64,000 bases of DNA from Streptomyces varsoviensis (GTDB lineage Bacteria; Actinomycetota; Actinomycetes; Streptomycetales; Streptomycetaceae). Both the position numbers and the translations under genes were made by a program. Where the stretch lies: positions 62,001 to 126,000 of the forward strand of contig NZ_JOBF01000022.1 of NCBI RefSeq assembly GCF_000718635.1, in the 5' to 3' direction. The notes beneath the pieces were generated by a model that saw nothing but the letters and a program-made list of their open reading frames with translations, was not told the origin of the DNA and searched no databases. The number at the start of each line of letters is the position of its first letter. The first letter of the stretch is position 1. Below are positions 40,474 through 49,040 of this stretch, in pieces.

Positions 40474-40576
40474 AGGCTGGAGCTACGGGCCGACGGGCCG
40501 ACGGGCGTACGGGCCTACGGGCCTAGGGAACCTACGGGCCTATGGAACCTACGGGCCTACGGACCGGGCTCTGGAG
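40474..40576 (+). repeat. ACGGGCCT-type short repeats
   Basis: Many imperfect copies of TACGGGCC or GACGGGCC in direct order (for example CCTACGGGCCTA) fill the gap between RidA and the lipid-kinase-like gene. No gene or clear promoter is visible; GAGGAGAGG at its right end is the ribosome binding site of the next gene. Confidence 0.75.
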
Positions 40577-40610
40577 TTACGGGCCGGGCTGAGGAGAGGG
40601 CGAGCATGCC

Positions 40611-42110
40611 GTGGGCGAGCGACATAGCCAAGATCGGGCGCCGGAGCCCCACGACGGGTCGGCGGCGGACGCGGCGACCGAATCGGCGTGCGGCGGCCCG
40701 CTCGCGCGGCTGCTGGCGCGTTGTGCGCTGCTGGCGGCGGTCGGCACCCTGGTGGTGCTGGTTCTGGCGGTCACGGCGGGCGGGCTGCTGATCGTCGTGG
40801 CCGAGATCCTCGGGCTGATCGTCTGCGTCGCCGGGGTCTGGTGGTTCCTGGCGCACCGCGGCGCGGCGCGGCTGTTCGGAGCGCTCGTCGCGGTCGCCGC
40901 ACCCGCCGCCCTGGTGCTGCTCTACATCCACGACGGCCTGTGGCTGACGGCGCTGGTACTGGGCCTGTGCTGGGGTGCGACCCTGGCCTGCGGCCACGCG
41001 GCGCTGCGCAGTTCGCTTCCGAAACGGGCGCATCGGGCGACCGCCGCCCGCAGGCCGAAGCGGCCGGTCCTCATCATGAACCCGAAGTCAGGGGGCGGAA
41101 AGGTCGGCCGCTTCGGGCTCGTGGAACGGGCCGAGAAGCTCGGCGCCCAGGTGATCCTGCTCGACCCCGCCGTCCAGAGCGATGTGGCCGAGCTGGCCCG
41201 AAGGGCCGTGGCGGAGGGCGCGGACCTGCTGGGCGTCGCGGGCGGCGACGGCACTCAGGCGCTGGTCGCGGCGGTGGCCGCCGAGCACGACCTGCCGTTC
41301 CTCGTGGTCTCCGCCGGCACCCGCAACCACTTCGCCATGGACCTCGGCCTCGACCGTTCCGACCCGTCCCGCTGCCTCGACGCGCTGACCGACGGCGAGG
41401 AGATCCGCGTCGACCTCGGCGATGTCGACGGCCGGGCCTTCGTGAACACCGTGTCGTTCGGCGTGTACGCCGACATCGTGCGGCGCCCCGAGTACCGCGA
41501 CGCCAAGGCGGGCACCGCGCTGACCCTCATGCCGGACCTGCTGACCGGCGAGGACGCCCGCCGCATCGAGGCGCGCGTGGACAGCGCCGCCCTGCCGCCC
41601 CAACAGGCCCTGTTGATCAGCAACAACCCGTACACCTCGCCCGACGCCCTCACCGGCGGCGACCGCCGCCCCCGCCTCGACACCGGCGAACTGGGCGTAC
41701 TCGGCGTCCGCGTGAACGACGCCGCGGAAGCCGCCGACCTGGCCGTACGCGGCTCCCAGTCCATGGGACTGACCGTCACGACGGCCCAGCGCGTGGAGGT
41801 CACCTCCGGCACCGCCGACGCCTCTGACGCCTCCGACGCCGCCAGCACCTCCGGAACCCCCAATGCCCCTGACACCTCCGGCACCTCTGACGACGCCAGT
41901 ACCTCCGGTACCTCCGACACCCCCGGCACCGCCGAGATCCCCGTAGCAGTCGACGGCGAATCGCTGCACATGCCCACACCCGTCGTGTGCACGCTGCGCC
42001 CCGCGGCCCTCCGCGTCCTGCTGCCCCGCGACCGTCCCGACACCCCCGCCCCCGTGCCGCCCGTAACCATGCGGCGCCTCATCGCCCTCGCTGCCGGCCG
42101 CCCCATCTGA
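40611..42110 (+). CDS. Diacylglycerol kinase-like membrane protein
   Basis: The 499-residue protein starts with GTG, with GAGGAGAGG upstream. Residues about 30-130 hold three to four membrane helices. A DAGK catalytic domain follows, with VLIMNPKSGGGKVGRF near 147, the nucleotide motif GVAGGDGTQALVA near 205 and SAGTRNHFAMDLG. The family phosphorylates diacylglycerol or related lipids (YegS/BmrU-like). Between the two C-terminal beta strands (QRVEVTSG and AEIPVAVDGE) sits a 45-residue Ser/Thr/Asp/Ala-rich insertion (TSGTSDTPGT and similar) that looks like a repeat expansion in a surface loop. Confidence 0.88.
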   Translation: MGERHSQDRAPEPHDGSAADAATESACGGPLARLLARCALLAAVGTLVVLVLAVTAGGLLIVVAEILGLIVCVAGVWWFLAHRGAARLFGALVAVAAPAALVLLYIHDGLWLTALVLGLCWGATLACGHAALRSSLPKRAHRATAARRPKRPVLIMNPKSGGGKVGRFGLVERAEKLGAQVILLDPAVQSDVAELARRAVAEGADLLGVAGGDGTQALVAAVAAEHDLPFLVVSAGTRNHFAMDLGLDRSDPSRCLDALTDGEEIRVDLGDVDGRAFVNTVSFGVYADIVRRPEYRDAKAGTALTLMPDLLTGEDARRIEARVDSAALPPQQALLISNNPYTSPDALTGGDRRPRLDTGELGVLGVRVNDAAEAADLAVRGSQSMGLTVTTAQRVEVTSGTADASDASDAASTSGTPNAPDTSGTSDDASTSGTSDTPGTAEIPVAVDGESLHMPTPVVCTLRPAALRVLLPRDRPDTPAPVPPVTMRRLIALAAGRPI

Positions 42111-42142
42111 GCGCCCGGCAGAAGTCCGTACGCCCGATGGCC

Positions 42143-42200
42143 GACCAGGCCGCCAGGCCGACCAGGCCGCCAGGCCGACCAGGCCGCCAGGCCGACCAGG
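42143..42200 (+). repeat. 17-bp tandem repeat
   Basis: Three full copies and a part copy of GACCAGGCCGCCAGGCC (starts 42143, 42160, 42177, 42194) lie in the 278-bp gap after the lipid-kinase-like gene. The unit is not a multiple of three and carries no coding signal. The remainder of the gap has repeats of TCGAACCTCGAAC-type near 42227-42252. Confidence 0.85.
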
Positions 42201-42388
42201 ACGGCCACAGGCCGCCCAGGCAGGTCGAACCTCGAACATCGAACCTCGAACGTAGTGGCGAGCCTGGAGTGGCTGGGAGAGACTGGCGTACCGCTGTCGG
42301 GCGGGTGTGACCTGTGTTGACCTGTGTGTCGGATACGAGGCACGGAGGAGGCGCCTCCGTGCACCCGTACCAGGGGGAAGGGTGTGGG

Positions 42389-43894
42389 ATGTCCGGAAGG
42401 CCGAGGGCGCGGATCGCGGAGGGGCTGCTCGAAGGGCGCCGGCGGGGAGAGCACGCGGTGTTCCGCGGGATACCGTACGCCCGGCCGCCGGTCGGGCCGC
42501 TGCGCTTCATGGCGCCCGCGCCGGTGGAGGGGTGGGCCGGGACGAGGCAGGCGGTCGAGTACGGCCCGGTGGTTCCGCAGGCAGGGCCCACGGCCGAGGA
42601 TTCACGCGGGGACGACTGGCTCACGCTCAATGTCAGCACCCCCGCCCTGGGGGCGGCCGGGCTGCCCGTACTGGTGTGGATCCACGGCGGCGCGTACATC
42701 GCGGGAGCCTCCAGCGACCCGATGTACGACCCGGCGGCCCTCACCGGCGCGGGCCTGGTCGTGGTGAGCATCAACTACCGGGTGGCGGCCGAGGGTTTCG
42801 CCCTCGTGGACGGCGCCCCGGCCAACCGCGGGCTCCTCGACCAGATCGCGGCCCTGGAATGGGTACGGCGCAACATCGCCGCCTTCGGCGGAGACCCCGA
42901 CCAGGTCACGGTGGCCGGCCAGTCCGCCGGCGCTGGGTCGATCGCGGCCTTGTTTACGGTGGAACGGGCGCGCGGGCTGTTCCGCAGGGCCATCGCGCAC
43001 TCCGTGCCGGGCACGCTGTGCACCCGCGCACTGGCCCAGGAAGTCGCCGCCGAACTCGCCGACCGGGTCGGCGTCGCTCCCGACGCCGAAGCCCTGTCCG
43101 GCGTCGACCCCTCGCGCCTCGCCGGTGAGCTCACCGCCCTCGGCGCGGGCCTTTCCGGCCACCCCCGCCACCGGGAGAGGTGGGGCAGGCTCGCGCGGGT
43201 CGGCGTCGCCGTGTGCCCGGTCCTCGACGGTGCGCTGCTCACGGAAACGCCGTGGGAGGCGCTGGCCGGCGGCCGTACCGCCGGAATCGACCTGCTCGCC
43301 GGCCACACCCGCGACGAATTCCGGCTGTTCAGCGTCATGATGGGGCGACGCGGCAGCTACACCGAGGACGACGCCCGTACGGCCCTGGACCTGTTCGCCC
43401 CGACGCCGGACGGCGCCGCCGCGTACCGCGCCGCCTACCCTCGGGCCACCCCCGAAGAACTGCTCGAAGTGGTCTACTCCGACGCCCTCTTCCGGATGCC
43501 CTCACTCCACCTGGCCCAGGCCAACCAAGCAGCCGGCGGCACCTCCTATCTCTTCGAAATGAGCCTGGCCGCCACCGCCTCCGGCGGAATCCTGGGCGCC
43601 TGCCACAGCCTCGACGTCCCGCTGGCGTTCGGCACGCTGGACAGCCCCGCCGGCCGACAGCTCTTCGGCGACCGGCCGACGCCGGAGGTCACGGCGGCAT
43701 CGCGGGAGCTGCGGCAGGCGTGGGTCCGGTTCGCCACGACCTGCGACCCGGGATGGCCCGCTCACCGGCCCGTACGCGACCTGACCCGCGTCCTGGACAT
43801 CGAGTCGACGACCGGTCCGTACCCGGAAGCGGCCTCCCGTCAGATCTGGGAGGGGCATGCCCCGACCCCTTTCGACCTCGTGTCTACGGCGTAG
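42389..43894 (+). CDS. Type B carboxylesterase
   Basis: The 501-residue alpha/beta hydrolase has the N-terminal signature FRGIPYARPPVGPLRF, the oxyanion motif WIHGGAYIAG and the nucleophile elbow VAGQSAGAGS near residue 190. The acid is likely Glu/Asp in GHTRDEFRLF, and the His lies in GACHSLDVPLAFG near 410. It probably hydrolyses carboxylic esters in the cytosol (no signal peptide). GGGGGAAGGG precedes ATG 42389. It stands alone; neighbours do not reveal a substrate. Confidence 0.92.
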   Translation: MSGRPRARIAEGLLEGRRRGEHAVFRGIPYARPPVGPLRFMAPAPVEGWAGTRQAVEYGPVVPQAGPTAEDSRGDDWLTLNVSTPALGAAGLPVLVWIHGGAYIAGASSDPMYDPAALTGAGLVVVSINYRVAAEGFALVDGAPANRGLLDQIAALEWVRRNIAAFGGDPDQVTVAGQSAGAGSIAALFTVERARGLFRRAIAHSVPGTLCTRALAQEVAAELADRVGVAPDAEALSGVDPSRLAGELTALGAGLSGHPRHRERWGRLARVGVAVCPVLDGALLTETPWEALAGGRTAGIDLLAGHTRDEFRLFSVMMGRRGSYTEDDARTALDLFAPTPDGAAAYRAAYPRATPEELLEVVYSDALFRMPSLHLAQANQAAGGTSYLFEMSLAATASGGILGACHSLDVPLAFGTLDSPAGRQLFGDRPTPEVTAASRELRQAWVRFATTCDPGWPAHRPVRDLTRVLDIESTTGPYPEAASRQIWEGHAPTPFDLVSTA

Positions 43895-44085
43895 AAGGCG
43901 TCGACGGCGAAGACCACGGGGCGGCCGAGGGCGTAGGCGTGAGCGGGTCCGCCAGTCGGCCCTCCCTGCTCGCGCCGGTCAGCCGCCTGGGGTGCACTGG
44001 AGGGGGTTGCGCACGGCCGGCGTGGCGTGGAACGCGCCCGTCCGGGCGAGCCCAGGCGTACCACCCGCAGAAAGGCGCACGCATC

Positions 44086-44652
44086 ATGGCTGACAGGCCC
44101 CTCAACGGTCACCGCGTCCTGGCCCTCGTCACCAATTACGGTGTCGAGCAGGACGAACTGCTGGTCCCGCTCAACCGGTTGGGCGAGGACGGCGCTGAAG
44201 TCACGGTGGCCGCCGCCTCGATGGACCCCATCCAGACCCTGGTGAGCGACAAGGAGCCCGGCGAGACCGTACAGCCCACTGCCGTCTTCGAGACGCTGGA
44301 CGCCACGGGCCACCAATTGCTGCTCCTCCCCGGCGGCACGCTCAACGCCGACAGCCTCCGGCTGAACGACAAGGCCATTGGCCTGGTACGGGAGTTCGCG
44401 GCTTCCGGCCGCCCCATCGCGGCCATCTGCCACGGCCCTTGGGCGCTGGTGGAAGCGGACGTGCTACGGGGCAAGACGCTCACGTCGTACCCGTCCCTGC
44501 GGACCGACATCCGCAACGCGGGGGCCAAGTCCTGGGTGAACGAGGCGGTGGTGAGCGATGCCGAGGGCGGCTACACCCTGGTGACCTCCCGGACGCCGAA
44601 AGACCTTGACGCCTTCCTGGAAGCGATCCACCAGGCCCTGGTCGGCTCCTGA
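44086..44652 (+). CDS. DJ-1/PfpI family protein (type 1 glutamine amidotransferase-like)
   Basis: The 188-residue protein has the full flavodoxin-like fold with the nucleophile elbow AAICHGPWAL (Cys near 113), LLLPGGTLNADSL upstream and SWVNEAVVSD downstream, as in YhbO/PfpI proteins. These act as stress chaperones, glyoxalases or deglycases; the exact activity is unsettled. AGAAAGG lies ahead of ATG 44086. The gap 43895-44085 shows nothing else. Confidence 0.9.
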   Translation: MADRPLNGHRVLALVTNYGVEQDELLVPLNRLGEDGAEVTVAAASMDPIQTLVSDKEPGETVQPTAVFETLDATGHQLLLLPGGTLNADSLRLNDKAIGLVREFAASGRPIAAICHGPWALVEADVLRGKTLTSYPSLRTDIRNAGAKSWVNEAVVSDAEGGYTLVTSRTPKDLDAFLEAIHQALVGS

Positions 44653-44714
44653 GGGAACGAGGGAGGGGCAGCGCTTGTCGGCGTTCGTCGATGTTGCCAG
44701 CGTTGTCGGTGTTG

Positions 44715-45515
44715 TCAGTGTTTCAGGTCCATCTCCTCGACACGCGTCTGCACCGTGCGCCCGCTCTCCCACGCGTTGGCGCCCGGGGCCACTTCCGGCG
44801 TGGGGATGTCCGCCCGGTTCCGCCGCTTGCGGGACGTCGAGATGCCGAGCCGGTCGTCGCGGGCGCGGATCATCTCGTCCTCGGCCTGGCCGTCCTGGGT
44901 GAAGCCCATCATCAGTTGCGGAATGCCGTAGGGGAAGTCGTCGCGGTCGTACTGCCAGGTGTGGAACGTCTTGCCGTAGGTCGTGACGAGGTCCTCGAAG
45001 TAGGCGTGTTCGGCCAGGTCGGGGATGCCGGGGGCGACGAGGCTGCCGGATTTCACCTCGTAGTGGTGGCTGTGCCACAGCCGCTTCTCGTCCGCGGGCA
45101 GGCCGCGGAAGCGCTCCTCGCTGATGATGTACTCGATGCCGATCAGACGGGCGTCCGGCGCGTTGCGGTCGAAGATCACGCACTGGTGCAGGTCGTGCTG
45201 GAGATGGATACAGAAGTGGGTGGCTTCGACCTGCCGGCCCATGTCGTCGGCGTACATATGGAAACCGTTGAGGTAGGTGCTCATCGCGTCGAGCGGGTAT
45301 TTCCGCTGTACGGTGCCGGCCGCCAGGTCCAGCGCGCGGTGCTTGAGCGGATGCCCCTTGCCGACCTTGCTGACCGTAACCGCCTTGCGGCCCAGCAGAG
45401 CCCCCGCCGCGGCCGCCAAGCCCGCCGCGACCCCGATCCCAACGGGCCCCGCGCCCGCCCCCCGACCGAAACCACGCGAGCCCCGCATGCCGTGTGCGCC
45501 ATATGTGAATCCCAT
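44715..45515 (-). CDS. DUF1264 (oil-body-associated-like) protein
   Basis: The 266-residue protein has an N-terminal Gly/Arg-rich segment and one hydrophobic stretch (GIGVAAGLAAAAGALLG). The DUF1264 domain (about 70-260) shows YLNGFHMYADDMGRQVEATHFC, LHQCVIFD, EKRLWHSHHYEVKSG, HTWQYDR and LPYGIPQLMMGF-like motifs. Metal-binding His residues are suggestive, but no reaction is established. The start M-G-F-T-Y is chosen because upstream sequence up to 45762 belongs to a tRNA remnant. It lies just outside the integrated element. Confidence 0.75.
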   Translation of the reverse strand: MGFTYGAHGMRGSRGFGRGAGAGPVGIGVAAGLAAAAGALLGRKAVTVSKVGKGHPLKHRALDLAAGTVQRKYPLDAMSTYLNGFHMYADDMGRQVEATHFCIHLQHDLHQCVIFDRNAPDARLIGIEYIISEERFRGLPADEKRLWHSHHYEVKSGSLVAPGIPDLAEHAYFEDLVTTYGKTFHTWQYDRDDFPYGIPQLMMGFTQDGQAEDEMIRARDDRLGISTSRKRRNRADIPTPEVAPGANAWESGRTVQTRVEEMDLKH

Positions 45516-45683
45516 ACGCGCCGAGTGCCCCGCCCCCGAACCCCGTAACGAACCATCCCGCGCCGTTCCGCCCCGCGACCGAAACGACACCCGTGCCACT
45601 CTCCCGCCACCGAGCCATTCGCCGGCAGATGCACCCAGCGGCATCCCGCCGCACATGGCAATAGACCCTCCGACCTGGCGCAT

Positions 45684-45762
45684 TGCCTGATCAGAGGGCC
45701 TATCGGGCACCTGCACTACGGTGCCCCCGGCAGGATTCGAACCTGCGCACACGGCTTCGGAG
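45684..45762. other. Left attachment-site copy (tRNA-Arg 3' half remnant)
   Basis: This 79-bp stretch matches 56366-56444 at all but three positions. It contains the tRNA-Arg(CCG) sequence from the anticodon loop to the 3' end and 38 bp of downstream sequence, but not the 5' half of the tRNA. This is the expected scar at the far end of an element that integrated into the tRNA gene. Weaker similarity continues to the left. Confidence 0.85.
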
Positions 45763-46228
45763 CACGTTCAGAGATCAGCTTGCAAGTCGGACCTGACCAG
45801 CAGGTTCCTTGATCATTGGAGGCGTGGGGTGCTCTTCTGTATCGCAGATAGTGCGAAGTGGGAAGCCGCCTCCGGCTCGTGCGCTCATTGATGAGGTCGG
45901 CTTCGCCGACTGGCTGCAACGCCTAGTTGGTCCTGAGTGTTGCAGCATGTCTTGAACCGGAGCCCGGACACCGGCTCTCTGAATCGTCCGGCCTATTCGT
46001 ACAGGCGCTGGTTGCGTTCCCTGAGTGGGCGAAGATGCGCTGTGAGCCAGCCTGCTGTGCCCCAAACGGCGCTCTACCCTGGGGTTGGCGGTCGTTCACC
46101 TGCTGCGATGGTCCGTCAGTGTCTGCAGTGGCCGCCCGTGGTACGTCACGGTCTCACCCAGTTGGACAGTTGCCTATGGAGCTTGTTGGCAGCGCCCAGC
46201 CTCAAGCATCCCGCCCAAGGTGACGTCG
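45763..46228. other. Gap at the left end of the integrated element
   Basis: This 466-bp stretch is clearly less GC-rich than its surroundings. Short open frames on both strands lack ribosome binding sites and known motifs. It probably contains decayed element sequence. A truncated PfpI-type gene begins at its right end. Confidence 0.45.
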
Positions 46229-46720
46229 ATGAACGGCGTGGTCATCGAGCGCATGTCGACTCTTGAGGAGGCGTGCGCCGCCGACGCCGTCATCGTCGGC
46301 AGCGGCATCGCCACCCGCGAGGTCGTCGAAGACCCGGCGATCATGAACATCCTGCGCGGCCTGGACCCCTCGCGCCGGCTCATCGCGGCGCAGTGCTCCG
46401 GCGCGCTCGTACTGGCCAGGCTCGGCCTGCTCGACTCCGTCCCCGCCTGCACCGACCTGACCACCAAACCGTGGGTCGTCGCCGCCGGCGTCGAAGTGCT
46501 CAACCAGCCCTTCTACGCCGAGGACAACATCGCCACCGCCGGCGGATGCCTGGCCTCGCACTACCTCGCCGCCTGGATCATCGCCCGCCTCGTGGGCGAC
46601 ACCGCCGCCGAAGCCGCGCTGCACTATGTCGCCCCCGTCGGCGAGAAGGAGGAGTACGTCGAGCGTGCCCGGCGCAACATCACCCCCTACCTGCCCGTTG
46701 TCCCACCGGCGCTCGTCTGA
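46229..46720 (+). pseudogene. N-terminally truncated DJ-1/PfpI-family gene
   Basis: About 163 residues can be read. The nucleophile elbow IAAQCSGALVLARLGLL, the strand ADAVIVGSGIA and the C-terminal helix VEYVERA-type segment fit the PfpI family. The first beta-alpha units of the fold (about 50 residues) are missing: the sequence before ATG 46229 does not continue the domain. The break fits the disturbed left end of the element. It may still be translated as a short protein. Confidence 0.6.
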
Positions 46721-46758
46721 ACAACGCGCGGCGAACTGCGTCCGGGCAGCCACGCTCA

Positions 46759-46803
46759 ATGGTCACGATGGTCACGATGGTCACGATGGTCACGATGGTC
46801 ACG
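46759..46803 (+). repeat. 9-bp tandem repeat, five copies
   Basis: Five perfect copies of ATGGTCACG sit in the short convergent gap after the PfpI remnant and touch the stop codon of the secreted hydrolase on the opposite strand. It may have spread by slippage. Confidence 0.9.
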
Positions 46804-48328
46804 GGGCGGCCGGCTGCGCCGAGCAGCGCGTGTCGTGTGCGGGCCGCTTCCCGGTGACCAGGTAGTCGGTCACCGCGTCGTTGCCGCAGGCGTTCGAGCC
46901 CGTCAGGTAGGCCACGTGGCCGCCCTGGTCGACGGTGACCATCCGGGCCCGCTCCCCGAGGGCCCGGCGCGTGCGAAGCGCCCCGGACAGCGGGGTCGCC
47001 GGATCGCGGAGGTTCTGGACCATGAGCACGTCGGAAGGCCCCCGGTCGGTGATCCGCACCTTCGGCTCCGCGGGTGCCGGCCAGAAGGCGCACGGCCTGA
47101 TGTCGGCCGTGATGGCGCCGTACATCGGGTAGCGGACGCGGTCGACCGCGACGTTGTGCTGGTAGGTCGCGACAGACGTCGGCCAGCGGGAGTCGCCGCA
47201 GATCACCCCGAGGTAGGAGGCGGGGTAGTTGTCGCTGTACGCGCCGCCGCCCGCGCCGCCGGAGTCCGGGGGCGGCTGGTTCGTGTCCAGGGCGTGCCAG
47301 GTCTCGGCGAGCTTGGAGCGGTCGCTGTCCGCGCGGAGCAGCCCCGCTGTCACGTAGCGGAAGTCCGTGCCGCTGTACCCCTGGACCGGCTTCTTGTCGA
47401 GACGCGCGGCGAGTTGGAAGTACTTCGCGCGTACCGCGGCCGGTGTGCTGCCCAGGTGGTACCGCCGGGGCGCGGCCGCCGCGAACTTCGCGAAGTCGGG
47501 GAAGCGGGTCTCGAAGCCCGCGCCCTGGCCGCGCAGGGCCTCGACGTCGTAGCCCTCGGGCGGCAGGCTGCTGTCGAGCACGATGCGGTCGCCGCGGTGG
47601 GGGAAGAGGGTGGTGTACACCGCGCCGAGGTAGGTCCCGTAGGACTCGCCGTAGTACGAGATCTTCGGCACGCCGAGGGCCGCTCGGATCCGGTCCATGT
47701 CCCGTGCGGTGTTCGCGGTGGTGATGTGCGGCAGCAGGTCCGCGGTCTTCGAGGTGGCGCACTGCGCGGCGAGCCTCTTCGCGGTCGCCGCCTGCCTCGC
47801 CACGTCGGCCGCGTTGCCGGGATGGGGCGGGTTGCTCGCCACCGCACCCTGAGCACGGGTGAAGCCGCAGGTCACAGGGGTGCTCTGGCCGACGCCGCGG
47901 GGGTCGAAACCGATCACGTCGTAGCGCTCGCGTACCTTCTCGGGCAGCTTCATCAGCGCGGGCACGGGGAGGCCGGGCAGGCCGGGCCCCCCGGGGTTGA
48001 GGAGGAGCACGCCGCGCTTCTCGGACGGTTTCGTATCGGACGGCTTCGTACTCGCCAGACGGGACACCTCGATATTGATCTTCCGCCCGTCGGGGTGACG
48101 GTAGTCGAGCGGCACCGCGAGCCTCGCGCACCGCAGCGCCGCCTCCGTCGGGCTGGGGCAGGCGCCCCACCGCAGCGGCGACGGGGGCGGCGAACTCGCC
48201 TGTGAATGCCGCGGTGTGCTCCTCGTGGCGGTCTGCGATACGCCCGAGGCCGCAGTCACTGCTGTCACCGCCGTCACCCCCGTCGCGCCCACTGCGACGG
48301 CGAGCGCCGCGAACCAGGTCTTACGCAT
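46799..48328 (-). CDS. Secreted alpha/beta hydrolase (S33 tripeptidyl aminopeptidase-like)
   Basis: The 509-residue protein has a signal peptide (MRKTWFAALAVAVGATGV, Ala/Val-Thr repeats after it). The hydrolase shows LLLNPGGPGLPG near 115, DVIGFDPRGVGQSTPV, the nucleophile elbow YYGESYGTYLG near 240 and VQNLRDPATPLSG with the catalytic Asp. The His lies in VDQGGHVAYL near 475. The family releases N-terminal di/tripeptides or hydrolyses related amides outside the cell. ATG 48328 has AGGAGA at seven bases. Confidence 0.9.
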   Translation of the reverse strand: MRKTWFAALAVAVGATGVTAVTAVTAASGVSQTATRSTPRHSQASSPPPSPLRWGACPSPTEAALRCARLAVPLDYRHPDGRKINIEVSRLASTKPSDTKPSEKRGVLLLNPGGPGLPGLPVPALMKLPEKVRERYDVIGFDPRGVGQSTPVTCGFTRAQGAVASNPPHPGNAADVARQAATAKRLAAQCATSKTADLLPHITTANTARDMDRIRAALGVPKISYYGESYGTYLGAVYTTLFPHRGDRIVLDSSLPPEGYDVEALRGQGAGFETRFPDFAKFAAAAPRRYHLGSTPAAVRAKYFQLAARLDKKPVQGYSGTDFRYVTAGLLRADSDRSKLAETWHALDTNQPPPDSGGAGGGAYSDNYPASYLGVICGDSRWPTSVATYQHNVAVDRVRYPMYGAITADIRPCAFWPAPAEPKVRITDRGPSDVLMVQNLRDPATPLSGALRTRRALGERARMVTVDQGGHVAYLTGSNACGNDAVTDYLVTGKRPAHDTRCSAQPAAP

Positions 48329-48385
48329 GGTTGTTCTCCTCACCTGGAGAGCAGTGGATGGATGTCGGTACGCGCCGCTCGGGCG

Positions 48386-48862
48386 TCAGCCCCCGAGGGA
48401 GGCCGACCGCACGGCCGCCGCCGTCCGCTTGCGCCGCCTGCGCAGCAGCACGACGACGACCGCGAAGATCTGGAGAGCGGGTTCCAGGCCCGGCAGGTCG
48501 GCGGTCGCCTCGGCGTGGAGGTGTCCGGTGCGGCGGATCGCGCCGGCGGGCTCACCGTCGTCGCGGATCATGACGTACTCCCGGTCCGCCGCCGCGGTCC
48601 GACGGAACGAGATGACGCGCCCGGAGCACGTCATGGTCCAGCTTCGGCGCACCCGGTCCGTGGTCGCGAGCACCTCCCCGCCGGCGTCGAGCAGTTCGTG
48701 GACACCGCTGAAGCGGTGAGCGCGTACGAGGTAGTCGACCCCGTGCAGCGTGAACCGCGCGCCGGCGCCGCCCCTGTCCAACGGGAACGTCGTCAGCGCT
48801 CGCCCGTCCTCGGTGAACTCGTACGTCCGGCTCGGCAGTCGGACCCTCTTCGCGTGCAACAT
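48386..48862 (-). CDS. Conserved-looking hypothetical protein with C-terminal membrane anchor
   Basis: The 158-residue protein has a beta-rich body (TYEFTEDGRALTTF, FTLHGVDYLVRAHRF, LLDAGGEVLATTDR), recalling LURP-one/tubby-like folds, then a single hydrophobic segment (LQIFAVVVVLL) and a polybasic tail (RRRRKRT). The start at 48862 is the second possible Met. It is divergent from the histidine kinase. No function is recognised. Confidence 0.6.
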   Translation of the reverse strand: MLHAKRVRLPSRTYEFTEDGRALTTFPLDRGGAGARFTLHGVDYLVRAHRFSGVHELLDAGGEVLATTDRVRRSWTMTCSGRVISFRRTAAADREYVMIRDDGEPAGAIRRTGHLHAEATADLPGLEPALQIFAVVVVLLRRRRKRTAAAVRSASLGG

Positions 48863-49040
48863 GGCCTCATCGCAGCATCGGCCCGCCGCTCGTACCCATG
48901 CCATTTGTCATGCGTGACCGGGCGACAAACGGCACAGGGCCGACGGCCGCGGGCGGGTGATGCTTGCCCGTATGCCCCATGACCCACGCACCACTTACCG
49001 GGCCGCCGCCCGGACCTCCCGCGGCATCCCCGGCCCTATC

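Noticed and set aside
44715..45752. A longer DUF1264 protein starting at 45752.
   Set aside because: Its first 80 codons overlap the tRNA-Arg remnant and att sequence, so they are not coding.
45722..45762. A second tRNA-Arg gene.
   Set aside because: Only the 3' half from the anticodon loop is present; the D arm and 5' acceptor strand are missing, so it cannot fold into a tRNA.
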